Part shown: positions 33,670 to 47,104 of the stretch, piece after piece | How the letters are laid out: each line of letters starts with the position of its first letter | Position numbering within the stretch: the stretch's first letter is position 1 | NCBI GenBank assembly: GCA_024362935.1 | Contig: JANCRA010000039.1 | Location: 6,697,040-6,761,039, forward strand | Length of the DNA stretch: 64,000 nt | From: Setophaga petechia | Taxonomy: Eukaryota > Chordata > Aves > Passeriformes > Parulidae | Direction: 5' to 3' | Notes under the pieces: model-generated | Databases searched by the model: none | Seen by the model: only the letters and a program-made list of their open reading frames with translations | What the model was told of the DNA's origin: nothing | Made by a program: the position numbers and the translations under genes

Positions 33670-36247
33670 GTGAAGGGAAAGGCAAGAGAGTGGGAAAGTA
33701 CTGTTTTCTAGCACTTTGCAAGCTGCTAACACAGTCCTAGTGCTGTGTAGCCGTTAGCTTTTCAGTGCACTGCAGTAAGTGTTTCTTGTCACCTACATCT
33801 AAGCAAATAGCTTTTTCACTATGTCTCGCAAGGAGAAAACCTTCCTCCTCACTAAACATCTCCTATCGTGTTCTAGAAGTTGCACAGAGGGCTGCAGTGT
33901 GTTTTCCAAAATGTAAAAGAAAGTTGTCTAAGACGCCTTCCTTTCAAGTATTAATGTGAAGGGAAAGGCAAGAGAGTGGGAAAGTACTGTTTTCTAGCAC
34001 TTTGCAAGCTGCTAACACAGTCCTAGTGCTGTGTAGCAGTTAGCTGTTCAGTGCACTACAGAAAGTGTTTCTTGTCACCTACATCTAAGCAAAAAGCTTT
34101 TTCACTATGTCTCGCAAGGAGAAAACCTTCCTGCTCACTAAACAACTTCCAACGTGTTGTAGATGTTGCACAGAGGGCTGCAGAGTTTTTTGACACAAGA
34201 AAAAGAAAGTTGTCTAAGACGCCTTCCTTTCAAGTATTAATGTGAAGGGAAAGGCAAGAGAGTGGGAAAGTACTGTTTTCTAGCACTTTGCAGGCTGCTA
34301 ACACAATCGCAGTGCTGTGTAGCAATTAGCTTTTCAGTGCACTGCAGTAAGTGTTTCTTGTCACCTACATCTAAGCAAATAGCTTTTTCACTATTTCTCG
34401 CAAGGAGAAAACCTTCCTGCTCACTAAACAACTTCCATCGTGGTGTAGATGTTGCAGAGAGGGCTGCAGAGTTTTTTGACACAAGAAAAAGAAAGTTGTC
34501 TAAGATGCCTTCCTTTCAAGTATTAATGTGAAGGGAAAGGCAAGAGAGTGGGAAAGTACTGTTTTCTAGCACTTTGCAAGCTGCTAACACAATCCCAGTG
34601 CTGTGTAGCAATTAGCTTGTCAGTGCACGGCAGTAAGTGTTTCTTGATACCTACATCTGAGCAAATAGCTTTTTCACTTTGTCTCGCAAGGGGAAAACGT
34701 TGCTGCTCACTAAAAAACTTCCATCGTGTTGTAGAAGTTGCACAGAGGGCTGCAGTGTGTTTTGCAAAATGTAAAAGAAAGTTGTCTAAGACGCCTTCCT
34801 TTCAAGTATTAATGTGAAGGGAAAGGAAAGAGAGTGGGAAAGTACTGTTTTCTAGCACTTTGCAAGCTGCTAACACAATCGCAGTACTGTGTAGCAGTTA
34901 GCTTGTCAGTGCACGGCAGTAAGTGTTTCTTGACACCTACATCTGAGCAAATAGCTTTTTCACTTTGTCTCGCAAGGGGAAAACGTTGCTGCTCACTAAA
35001 CATCTCCTATCGTGTTCTAGAAGTTGCACAGAGGGCTGCAGTGTGTTCTGTAACAAGAAAAAGAAAGTTGTCTAAGACGCCTTCCTTTCAAGTATTAATG
35101 TGAAGGGAAAGGCAAGAGAGTGGAAAAGTACTGTTTTCTATTACTTTGCAGGCTGCTAACACAATCGCAGTGCTGTGTAGCAGTAAGCTTTTCAGTGCAC
35201 TGCAGTAAGTGTTTCTTGTCACCTACATCTGAGGAAATAGCTTTTTCACTCTGTCTCTCAAGGAGAAAACCTTCCTGCTCACTAAACATCTCCTATCGTG
35301 TTCTAGAAGTTGCACAGATGGCTGCAGTGTGTTCTGTAACAAGAAAAAGAAAGTTGTCTAAGACGCCTTCCTTTCAAGTATTAATGTGAAGGGAAAGGCA
35401 AGAGAGTGGGAAAGTACTGTTTTCTAGCACTTTGCAAGCTGCTAACACAATCGCAGTACTGTGTAGCAGTTAGGTATTCAGTGCACTGCAGTAAGTGTTT
35501 CTTGTCACCTACATCTAAGCAAATAGCTTTTTCACTATGTCTCCCAAGGAGAAAACCTTCCTGCTCACTAAACATCTCCTATCGTGTTCTAGAAGTTGCA
35601 CAGAGGGCTGCAGTGTGTTCTGTAACAAGAAAAAGAAAGTTGTCTAAGACGCCATCCTTTCAAGTGTTAATGTGAAGGGAAAGGCAAGAGAGTGGGAAAG
35701 TACTGTTTTCTAGCACTTTGCAAGCTGCTAACACAATCGCAGTACTGTGTAGCAAATAGCTTGTCACTGCACTGCAGTAAGTGTTTCTTGTCACCTACAT
35801 CTAAGCAAATTGCTTTTTCTCTATGTCTCCCAAGGAGAAAATGTTGCTGCTCAAAAACAACCTCCATCGCGTTGTAGAAGTTGCACAGAGGGCTGCAGTG
35901 TGTTTTGCAAAATGTAAAAGAAAGTTGTCTAAGACGCCTTCCTTTCAAATATTAATATGAATAGAAAGGCAAGGGAGTGGGAAAGTACTGTTTTCTAACA
36001 CTCTGCAAGGTGCTAACACAATCCCAGTGTTGTGTAGCAATTAGCTTGTCACTGCACTGCAGTAAGTGTTTCTTGTCACCTACATCTAAGCAAATAGCTT
36101 TTTCACTATGTCTCGCACGGAGAAAACCTTCCTGCTCACTAAACAACTTCCATCATGTTGTAGAAGTTGCACAGAGGGCTGCAGAGTGTTTTGTAACAAG
36201 AAAAATAAAGTTGTCTAAGACGCCTTCCTTTCAAGTATTAATGTGAA
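33670..36247 (+). repeat. Ordinary monomers right of the second diverged block
   Basis: About nine monomers, all bulk type. They include the 285-bp monomer 'gctcaaaaacaacc' (35672-35956) and the following monomer with 'gcacggagaaaacc'. From about 35346 the sequence follows 27183 onward (offset 8163) rather than continuing a new order. The same order is present at 53838-56415. Confidence 0.8.
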
Positions 36248-38434
36248 TGGAAAGGCAAGAGAGTGGGAAAGTACTGTTTTCTATCACTTTGCAAGCTGCT
36301 TACACAATCCCAGTGTTGTGTAGCAATTAGCTTGTAACTGCACTGCAGTAAGTGTTTCTTGTAACCTACATCTAAGCAAATAGCTTTTTCACTATATCTC
36401 GCAGGCAGAAAACGTTGCTGCTCACTAAACAACTTCCATCGTGTTGTAGAAATTGCCCATAGGGCTGCAGAGTGTTTTGTATCAAGAAAAAGAACGTTGT
36501 CTAAGACGCCTTCCTTTCAAGTATTAATGTGAAGGGAAAGGCAAGAGAGTGGGAAAGTACTGTTTTCTAGCACTTTGCAAGCTGCTAACACAATCCCAGT
36601 GCTGTGTAGCAGTTAGCTGTTCAGTGCACTGCAGTAAGTGTTTCTTGTCACCTACATCTAAGCAAATAGCTTTTTCACTATGTCTCGCAAGGAGAAAACC
36701 TTCTTGCTCACTAAACATTTCCTATCGTGTTCTAGAAGTTGCACAGAGGGCTGCAGTGTGTTTTGCAGCAAGAAAAAGAAAGTTGTCTAAGACGCCTTCC
36801 TTTCAAGCATTAATGTGAACGGAAAGGCAAGAGAGTGGGAAAGTACTGTTTTCTATCACTTTGCAATCTGCTTACACAATCCCAGTGTTGTGTAGCAATT
36901 AGCTTGTCAGTGCACGGCAGTAAGTGTTTCTTGATACCTACATCTGAGCAAATAGCTTTTTCACTTTGTCTCGCAAGGGGAAAACGTTGCTGCTCACTAA
37001 ACAACTTCCATCGTGTTGTAGAAGTTGCACAGAGGGCTGCAGTGTGTTTTGCAAAATGTAAAAGAAAGTTGTCTAAGACGCCTTCCTTTCAAGTATTAAT
37101 GTGAAGGGAAAGGCAAGAGAGTGGGAAAGTACTGTTTTCTAGCACTTTGCAAGCTGCTAACACAATCGCAGGACTGTGTAGCAGTTAGGTATTCAGTGCA
37201 CTGCAGTAAGTGTTTCTTGTCACCTACATCTAAGCAAATAGCTTTTTCACTATGTCTCCCAAGGAGAAAACCTTCCTGCTCACTAAACATCTCCTATCGT
37301 GTTCTAGAAGTTGCACAGAGGGCTGCAGTGTGTTCTGTAACAAGAAAAAGAAAGTTGTCTAAGACGCCTTCCTTTCAAGTGTTAATGTGAAGGGAAAGGC
37401 AAGAGAGTGGGAAAGTACTGTTTTCTAGCACTTTGCAAGCTGCTAACACAATCCCAGTGCTGTGTAGCAATTAGCTTGTCACTGCACGGCAGTAAGTGTT
37501 TCTTGATACCTACATCTGTGCAAATAGCTTTTTCACTTCGTCTCGCAAGGGGAAAACTTTGCTGCTCACTAAACAACTTCCATCATGTTGTAGAAGTTGC
37601 ACAGAGGGCTGCAGAGTGTTTTGTAACAAGAAAAATAAAGTTGTCTAAGACGCCTTCCTTTCAAGTATTAATGTGAATGGAAAGGCAAGAGAGTGGGAAA
37701 GTACTGTTTTCTATCACTTTGCAAGCTGCTTACACAATCCCAGTGTTGTGTAGCAATTAGCTTGTAACTGCACTGCAGTAAGTGTTTCTTGTAACCTACA
37801 TCTAAGCAAATAGCTTTTTCACTATATCTCGCAGGCAGAAAACGTTGCTGCTCACTAAACAACTTCCATCGTGTTGTAGAAATTGCCCAGAGGGCTGCAG
37901 AGTGTTTTGTATCAAGAAAAAGAACGTTGTCTAAGACGCCTTCCTTTCAAGTATTAATGTGAAGGGAAAGGCAAGAGAGTGGGAAAGTACTGTTTTCTAG
38001 TACTTTGCAAGCTGCTAACACAATCGCAGTACTGTGTAGCAGTTAGCTTGTCAGTGCACGGCAGTAAGTGTTTCTTGATACCTACATCTGAGCAAATAGC
38101 TTTTTCACTTTGTCTCGCAAGGGGAAAACGTTGCTGCTCACTAAACATCTCCTATCGTGTTCTAGAAGTTGCACAGAGGGCTGCAGTGTGTTCTGTAACA
38201 AGAAAAAGAAAGTTGTCTAAGACGCCTTCCTTTCAAGTATTAATGTGAAGGGAAAGGCAAGAGAGTGGAAAAGTACTGTTTTCTATTACTTTGCAGGCTG
38301 CTAACACAATCGCAGTGCTGTGTAGCAGTAAGCTTTTCAGTGCACTGCAGTAAGTGTTTCTTGTCACCTACATCTGAGGAAATAGCTTTTTCACTCTGTC
38401 TCTCAAGGAGAAAACCTTCCTGCTCACTGAACAA
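36248..38434 (+). repeat. Linking segment between the two large copies, assembled from 28-31 kb pieces
   Basis: Up to about 36531 the sequence continues the match to 28084-28368 (offset 8163), including the rare 'gcccatagggctg'. From about 36496 to 38592 it matches 29190-31286 (offset 7306), with SNVs such as C at 36585 against A at 29279. The switch falls in a stretch shared by both sources. Thus the order downstream of the second diverged block is a rearranged replay of the order upstream of it. Confidence 0.8.
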
Positions 38435-41400
38435 CTCCTATCGTGTTCTAGAAGTTGCACAGAGGGCTGCAGTGTGTTCTGTAACAAGAAAAAGAAAGTT
38501 GTCTAAGACGCCTTCCTTTCAAGTGTTAATGTGAAGGGAAAGGCAAGAGAGTGGGAAAGTACTGTTTTCTAGCACTTTGCAAGCTGCTAACACAATCCCA
38601 GTGCTGTGTAGCAATTAGCTTGTCACTGCACGGCAGTAAGTGTTTCTTGATACCTACATCTGTGCAAATAGCTTTTTCACTTTGTCTCGCAAGGGGAAAA
38701 CGTTGCTGCTCACTAAACAACTTCCATCGTGTTGTAGAAGTTGCACAGAGGGCTGCAGTGTGTTTTGCAGCAAGAAAAAGAAAGTTGTCTAAGACGCCTT
38801 CCTTTCAAGTATTAATGTGAAGGGAAAGGCAAGAGAGTGGGAAAGTACTGTTTTCTAGCACTTTGCAAGCTGCTAACACAATCGCAGTACTGTGTAGCAG
38901 TTAGGTATTCAGTGCACTGCAGTAAGAGTTTCTTGTCAGCTACATCTAAGCAAATAGCTTTTTCACTATGTCTCGCAAGGAGAAAACCTTCCTGCTCACT
39001 AAACATTTCCTATCGTGTTGTAGATTTTGCAGAGAGGGCTGCAGAGTTTTTTGACACAAGAAAAAGAAAGTTGTCTAAGATGCCTCCTTTCAAGTATTAA
39101 TGTGAAGGGAAAGGCAAGAGAGTGGGAAAGTACTGTTTTCTAGCACTTTCCAGGCTGCTAACACAATCGCAAGGCTGTGTAGCAGTTAGCTTTTCAGTGC
39201 ACGGCAGTAAGTGTTTCTTGATACCTACATCTGAGCAAATAGCTTTTTCACTTTGTCTCGCAAGGGGAAAACGTTGCTGCTCACTAAAGAACTTCCATCG
39301 TGTTGTAGAAGTTGCACAGAGGGCTGCAGTGTGTTTTGCAGCAAGAAAAAGAAAGTTGTCTAAGACGCCTTCCTTTCAAGTATTAATGTGAAGGGAAAGG
39401 CAAGAGAGTGGGAAAGTACTGTTTTCTAGCACTTTGCAAGCTGCTAACACAATCCCAGTGCTGTGTAGCAGTTAGCTGTTCAGTGCACTGCAGTAAGTGT
39501 TTCTTGTCACCTACATCTAAGCAAATAGCTTTTTCACTATGTCTCGCAAGGAGAAAACCTTCTTGCTCACTAAACATTTCCTATCGTGTTCTAGAAGTTG
39601 CACAGAGGGCTGCAGTGTGTTTTGCAGCAAGAAAAAGAAAGTTGTCTAAGACGCCTTCCTTTCAAGCATTAATGTGAACGGAAAGGCAAGAGAGTGGGAA
39701 AGTACTGTTTTCTATCACTTTGCAATCTGCTTACACAATCCCAGTGTTGTGTAGCAATTAGCTTGTCAGTGCACGGCAGTAAGTGTTTCTTGATACCTAC
39801 ATCTGAGCAAATAGCTTTTTCACTTTGTCTCGCAAGGGGAAAACGTTGCTGCTCACTAAACAACTTCCATCGTGTTTTAGAAGTTGCACAGAGGGCTGCA
39901 GTGTGTTTTGCAAAATGTAAAAGAAAGTTGTCTAAGACGCCTTCCTTTCAAGTATTAATGTGAAGGGAAAGGCAAGAGAGTGGGAAAGTACTGTTTTCTA
40001 GCACTTTGCAAGCTGCTAACACAATCGCAGTACTGTGTAGCAGTTAGGTATTCAGTGCACTGCAGTAAGTGTTTCTTGTCACCTACATCTAAGCAAATAG
40101 CTTTTTCACTATGTCTCCCAAGGAGAAAACCTTCCTGCTCACTAAACATCTCCTATCGTGTTCTAGAAGTTGCACAGAGGGCTGCAGTGTGTTCTGTAAC
40201 AAGAAAATAAAGTTGTCTAAGACGCCTTCCTTTCAAGTGTTAATGTGAAGGGAAAGGCAAGAGAGTGGGAAAGTACTGTTTTCTAGCACTTTGCAAGCTG
40301 CTAACACAATCCCAGTGCTGTGTAGCAATTAGCTTGTCACTGCACGGCAGTAAGTGTTTCTTGATACCTACATCTGTGCAAATAGCTTTTTCACTTTGTC
40401 TCGCAAGGGGAAAACTTTGCTGCTCACTAAACAACTTCCATCATGTTGTAGAAGTTGCACAGAGGGCTGCAGAGTGTTTTGTAACAAGAAAAATAAAGTT
40501 GTCTAAGACGCCTTCCTTTCAAGTATTAATGTGAATGGAAAGGCAAGAGAGTGGGAAAGTACTGTTTTCTATCACTTTGCAAGCTGCTTACACAATCCCA
40601 GTGTTGTGTAGCAATTAGCTTGTAACTGCACTGCAGTAAGTGTTTCTTGTAACCTACATCTAAGCAAATAGCTTTTTCACTATATCTCGCAGGCAGAAAA
40701 CGTTGCTGCTCACTAAACAACTTCCATCGTGTTGTAGAAATTGCCCAGAGGGCTGCAGAGTGTTTTGTATCAAGAAAAAGAACGTTGTCTAAGACGCCTT
40801 CCTTTCAAGTATTAATGTGTAGGGAAAGGCAAGAGAGTGGGAAAGTACTGTTTTCTAGCACTTTGAGAGCTGCTAACACAATCGCAGTGCTGTGTAGCAA
40901 TTAGCTTGTCAGTGCACGGCAGTAAGTGTTTCTTGATACCTACATCTGAGCAAATAGCTTTTTCACTTTGTCTCGCAAGGGGAAAACGTTGCTGCTCACT
41001 AAACAACTTCCATCGTGTTGTAGAAGTTGCACAGAGGGCTGCAGTGTCTTTTGCAGCAAGAAAAAGAAAGTTGTCTAAGACGCCTTCCTTTCAAGTATTA
41101 ATGTGAAGGGAAAGGCAAGAGAGTGGGAAAGTACTGTTTTCTAGCACTTTGCAAGCTGCTAACACAATCGCAGTACTGTGTAGCAGTTAGGTATTCAGTG
41201 CACTGCAGTAAGTGTTTCTTGTCAGCTACATCTAAGCAAATAGCTTTTTCACTATGTCTCGCAAGGAGAAAACCTTCCTGCTCACTAAACATTTCCTATC
41301 GTGTTGTAGATTTTGCAGAGAGGGCTGCAGAGTTTTTTGGCACAAGAAAAAGAAAGTTGTCTAAGATGCCTCCTTTCAAGTATTAATGTGAAGGGAAAGG

Positions 41401-41959
41401 CAAGAGAGTGGGAAAGTACTGTTTTCTAGCACTTTGAGAGCTGCTAACACAATCGCAAGGCTGTGTAGCAGTTAGCTTTTCAGTGCACGGCAGTAAGTGT
41501 TTCTTGATACCTACATCTGAGCAAATAGCTTTTTCACTTTGTCTCGCAAGGGGAAAACGTTGCTGCTCACTAAACAACTTCCATCGTGTTGTAGAAGTTG
41601 CACAGAGGGCTGCAGTGTGTTTTGCAGCAAGAAAAAGAAAGTTGTCTAAGACGCCTTCCTTTCAAGTATTAATGTGAAGGGAAAGGCAAGAGAGTGGGAA
41701 AGTACTGTTTTCTAGCACTTTGCAAGCTGCTAACACAATCCCAGTGCTGTGTAGCAGTTAGCTGTTCAGTGCACTGCAGTAAGTGTTTCTTGTCAGCTAC
41801 ATCTAAGCAAATAGCTTTTTCACTATGTCTCGCAAGGAGAAAACCTTCTTGCTCACTAAACATTTCCTATCGTGTTCTAGAAGTTGCACAGAGGGCTGCA
41901 GTGTGTTTTGCAGCAAGAAAAAGAAAGTTGTCTAAGACGCCTTCCTTTCAAGCATTAAT

Positions 41960-44900
41960 GTGAACGGAAAGGCAAGAGAGTGGGAAAGTACTGTTTTCTA
42001 TCACTTTGCAATCTGCTTACACAATCCCAGTGTTGTGTAGCAATTAGCTTGTCAGTGCACGGCAGTAAGTGTTTCTTGATACCTACATCTGAGCAAATAG
42101 CTTTTTCACTATGTCTCGCAAGGGGAAAACGTTGCTGCTCACTAAACAACTTCCATCGTGTTGTAGAAGTTGCACAGAGGGCTGCAGTGTGTTTTGCAAA
42201 ATGTAAAAGAAAGTTGTCTAAGACGCCTTCCTTTCAAGTATTAATGTGAAGGGAAAGGCAAGAGAGTGGGAAAGTACTGTTTTCTAGCACTTTGCAAGCT
42301 GCTAACACAATCGCAGTACTGTGTAGCAGTTAGGTATTCAGTGCACTGCAGTAAGTGTTTCTTGTCACCTACATCTAAGCAAATAGCTTTTTCACTATGT
42401 CTCCCAAGGAGAATACCTTCCTGCTCACTAAACATCTCCTATCGTGTTCTAGAAGTTGCACAGAGGGCTGCAGTGTGTTCTGTAACAAGAAAAAGAAAGT
42501 TGTCTAAGACGCCTTCCTTTCAAGTGTTAATGTGAAGGGAAAGGCAAGAGAGTGGGAAAGTACTGTTTTCTAGCACTTTGCAAGCTGCTAACACAATCCC
42601 AGTGCTGTGTAGCAATTAGCTTGTCACTGCACGGCAGTAAGTGTTTCTTGATACCTACATCTGTGCAAATAGCTTTTTCACTTTGTCTCGCAAGGGGAAA
42701 ACGTTGCTGCTCACTAAACAACTTCCATCGTGTTGTAGAAGTTGCACAGAGGGCTGCAGTGTGTTTTGCAGCAAGAAAAAGAAAGTTGTCTAAGACGCCT
42801 TCCTTTCAAGTATTAATGTGAAGGGAAAGGCAAGAGAGTGGGAAAGTACTGTTTTCTAGCACTTTGCAAGCTGCTAACACAATCCTAGTGCTGTGTAGCA
42901 GTTAGCTGTTCAGTGCACTGCAGTAAGTGTTTCTTGTCAGCTACATCTAAGCAAATAGCTTTTTCACTATGTCTCGCAAGGAGAAAACCTTCCTGCTCAC
43001 TAAACATTTCCTATCGTGTTGTAGATTTTGCAGAGAGGGCTGCAGAGTTTTTTGACACAAGAAAAAGAAAGTTGTCTAAGATGCCTCCTTTCAAGTATTA
43101 ATGTGAAGGGAAAGGCAAGAGAGTGGGAAAGTACTGTTTTCTAGCACTTTGCAGGCTGCTAACACAATCGCAGTGCTGTGTAGCAGTTAGCTTTTCAGTG
43201 CACGGCAGTAAGTGTTTCTTGATACCTACATCTGAGCAAATAGCTTTTTCACTTTGTCTCGCAAGGGGAAAACGTTGCTGCTCACTAAACAACTTCCATC
43301 GTGTTGTAGAAGTTGCACAGAGGGCTGCAGTGTGTTTTGCAGCAAGAAAAAGAAAGTTGTCTAAGACGCCTTCCTTTCAAGTATTAATGTGAAGGGAAAG
43401 GCAAGAGAGTGGGAAAGTACTGTTTTCTAGCACTTTGCAAGCTGCTAACACAATCCCAGTGCTGTGTAGCAGTTAGCTGTTCAGTGCACTGCAGTAAGTG
43501 TTTCTTGTCACCTACATCTAAGCAAATAGCTTTTTCACTATGTCTCGCAAGGAGAAAACCTTCTTGCTCACTAAACATTTCCTATCGTGTTCTAGAAGTT
43601 GCACAGAGGGCTGCAGTGTGTTTTGCAGCAAGAAAAAGAAAGTTGTCTAAGACGCCTTCCTTTCAAGCATTAATGTGAACGGAAAGGCAAGAGAGTGGGA
43701 AAGTACTGTTTTCTATCACTTTGCAATCTGCTTACACAATCCCAGTGTTGTGTAGCAATTAGCTTGTCAGTGCACGGCAGTAAGTGTTTCTTGATACCTA
43801 CATCTGAGCAAATAGCTTTTTCACTTTGTCTCGCAAGGGGAAAACGTTGCTGCTCACTAAACAACTTCCATCGTGTTGTAGAAGTTGCACAGAGGGCTGC
43901 AGTGTGTTTTGCAAAATGTAAAAGAAAGTTGTCTAAGACGCCTTCCTTTCAAGTATTAATGTGAAGGGAAAGGCAAGAGAGTGGGAAAGTACTGTTTTCT
44001 AGCACTTTGCAAGCTGCTAACACAATCGCAGTACTGTGTAGCAGTTAGGTATTCAGTGCACTGCAGTAAGTGTTTCTTGTCACCTACATCTAAGCAAATA
44101 GCTTTTTCACTATGTCTCCCAAGGAGAAAACCTTCCTGCTCACTAAACATCTCCTATCGTGTTCTAGAAGTTGCACAGAGGGCTGCAGTGTGTTCTGTAA
44201 CAAGAAAAAGAAAGTTGTCTAAGACGCCTTCCTTTCAAGTGTTAATGTGAAGGGAAAGGCAAGAGAGTGGGAAAGTACTGTTTTCTAGCACTTTGCAAGC
44301 TGCTAACACAATCGCAGTACTGTGTAGCAAATAGCTTGTCACTGCAATGCAGTAAGTGTTTCTTGTCACCTACATCTAAGCAAATTGCTTTTTCTCTATG
44401 TCTCCCAAGGAGAAAATGTTGCTGCTCAAAAACAACCTCCATCGCGTTGTAGAAGTTGCACAGAGGGCTGCAGTGTGTTTTGCAAAATGTAAAAGAAAGT
44501 TGTCTAAGACGCCTTCCTTTCAAATATTAATATGAATAGAAAGGCAAGGGAGTGGGAAAGTACTGTTTTCTAACACTCTGCAAGGTGCTAACACAATCCC
44601 AGTGTTGTGTAGCAATTAGCTTGTCACTGCACTGCAGTAAGTGTTTCTTGTCACCTACATCTAAGCAAATAGCTTTTTCACTATGTCTCGCACGGAGAAA
44701 ACCTTCCTGCTCACTAAACAACTTCCATCATGTTGTAGAAGTTGCACAGAGGGCTGCAGAGTGTTTTGTAACAAGAAAAATAAAGTTGTCTAAGACGCCT
44801 TCCTTTCAAGTATTAATGTGAATGGAAAGGCAAGAGAGTGGGAAAGTACTGTTTTCTAGCACTTTGAGAGCTGCTAACACAATCGCAAGGCTGTGTAGCA

Positions 44901-47104
44901 GTTAGCTTTTCAGTGCACGGCAGTAAGTGTTTCTTGATACCTACATCTGAGCAAATAGCTTTTTCACTTTGTCTCGCAAGGGGAAAACGTTGCTGCTCAC
45001 TAAACAACTTCCATCGTGTTGTAGAAGTTGCACAGAGGGCTGCAGTGTGTTTTGCAGCAAGAAAAAGAAAGTTGTCTAAGACGCCTTCCTTTCAAGTATT
45101 AATGTGAAGGGAAAGGCAAGAGAGTGGGAAAGTACTGTTTTCTAGCACTTTGCAAGCTGCTAACACAATCCCAGTGCTGTGTAGCAGTTAGCTGTTCAGT
45201 GCACTGCAGTAAGTGTTTCTTGTCATTTACATCTAAGCAAATAGCTTTTTCACTATGTCTCGCAAGGAGAAAACCTTCTTGCTCACTAAACATTTCCTAT
45301 CGTGTTCTAGAAGTTGCACAGAGGGCTGCAGTGTGTTTTGCAGCAAGAAAAAGAAAGTTGTCTAAGACGCCTTCCTTTCAAGCATTAATGTGAACGGAAA
45401 GGCAAGAGAGTGGGAAAGTACTGTTTTCTATCACTTTGCAATCTGCTTACACAATCCCAGTGTTGTGTAGCAATTAGCTTGTCAGTGCACGGCAGTAAGT
45501 GTTTCTTGATACCTACATCTGAGCAAATAGCTTTTTCACTTTGTCTCGCAAGGGGAAAACGTTGCTGCTCACTAAACAACTTCCATCGTGTTGTAGAAGT
45601 TGCACAGAGGGCTGCAGTGTGTTTTGCAAAATGTAAAAGAAAGTTGTCTAAGACGCCTTCCTTTCAAGTATTAATGTGAAGGGAAAGGCAAGAGAGTGGG
45701 AAAGTACTGTTTTCTAGCACTTTGCAAGCTGCTAACACAATCGCAGTACTGTGTAGCAGTTAGGTATTCAGTGCACTGCAGTAAGTGTTTCTTGTCACCT
45801 ACATCTAAGCAAATAGCTTTTTCACTATGTCTCCCAAGGAGAATACCTTCCTGCTCACTAAACATCTCCTATCGTGTTCTAGAAGTTGCACAGAGGGCTG
45901 CAGTGTGTTCTGTAACAAGAAAAAGAAAGTTGTCTAAGACGCCTTCCTTTCAAGTGTTAATGTGAAGGGAAAGGCAAGAGAGTGGGAAAGTACTGTTTTC
46001 TAGCACTTTGCAAGCTGCTAACACAATCCCAGTGCTGTGTAGCAATTAGCTTGTCACTGCACGGCAGTAAGTGTTTCTTGATACCTACATCTGTGCAAAT
46101 AGCTTTTTCACTTTGTCTCGCAAGGGGAAAACGTTGCTGCTCACTAAACAACTTCCATCGTGTTGTAGAAGTTGCACAGAGGGCTGCAGTGTGTTTTGCA
46201 GCAAGAAAAAGAAAGTTGTCTAAGACGCCTTCCTTTCAAGTATTAATGTGAAGGGAAAGGCAAGAGAGTGGGAAAGTACTGTTTTCTAGCACTTTGCAAG
46301 CTGCTAACACAATCCTAGTGCTGTGTAGCAGTTAGCTGTTCAGTGCACTGCAGTAAGTGTTTCTTGTCAGCTACATCTAAGCAAATAGCTTTTTCACTAT
46401 GTCTCGCAAGGAGAAAACCTTCCTGCTCACTAAACATTTCCTATCGTGTTGTAGATTTTGCAGAGAGGGCTGCAGAGTTTTTTGACACAAGAAAAAGAAA
46501 GTTGTCTAAGATGCCTCCTTTCAAGTATTAATGTGAAGGGAAAGGCAAGAGAGTGGGAAAGTACTGTTTTCTAGCACTTTGCAGGCTGCTAACACAATCG
46601 CAGTGCTGTGTAGCAGTTAGCTTTTCAGTGCACGGCAGTAAGTGTTTCTTGATACCTACATCTGAGCAAATAGCTTTTTCACTTTGTCTCGCAAGGGGAA
46701 AACGTTGCTGCTCACTAAACAACTTCCATCGTGTTGTAGAAGTTGCACAGAGGGCTGCAGTGTGTTTTGCAGCAAGAAAAAGAAAGTTGTCTAAGACGCC
46801 TTCCTTTCAAGTATTAATGTGAAGGGAAAGGCAAGAGAGTGGGAAAGTACTGTTTTCTAGCACTTTGCAAGCTGCTAACACAATCCCAGTGCTGTGTAGC
46901 AGTTAGCTGTTCAGTGCACTGCAGTAAGTGTTTCTTGTCACCTACATCTAAGCAAATAGCTTTTTCACTATGTCTCGCAAGGAGAAAACCTTCTTGCTCA
47001 CTAAACATTTCCTATCGTGTTCTAGAAGTTGCACAGAGGGCTGCAGTGTGTTTTGCAGCAAGAAAAAGAAAGTTGTCTAAGACGCCTTCCTTTCAAGCAT
47101 TAAT
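41960..47104 (+). repeat. Three tandem 1715-bp higher-order units
   Basis: Marker monomers start at 41960, 43675, 45390 and 47105, again 1715 bp apart. Units 1 and 2 correspond to units 1 and 2 of the first large copy. Unit 3 corresponds to units 3 and 4 fused: its start matches 23507 and its end matches 26936. One unit was therefore gained in copy 1 or lost in copy 2. Confidence 0.87.

Larger units (their letters stand above)
16552..36247 (+). repeat. Large duplicated segment, copy 1 (~19.7 kb)
   Basis: The left part matches 38435 onward with offset 21883 and the right part matches up to 56415 with offset 20168. The 1715-bp difference is one six-monomer higher-order unit that this copy has in excess. 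The match begins at 16552 ('ctcctatcg') after differing monomers upstream. It ends at 36247, where 'gtgaatgg' is met by 'gtgaaggg' in the other copy. Very few substitutions separate the copies; two I saw are C/A at 22464/44347 and A/G at 32395/52563. Copy 1 contains the second diverged block and four of the tandem 1715-bp units. Confidence 0.88.
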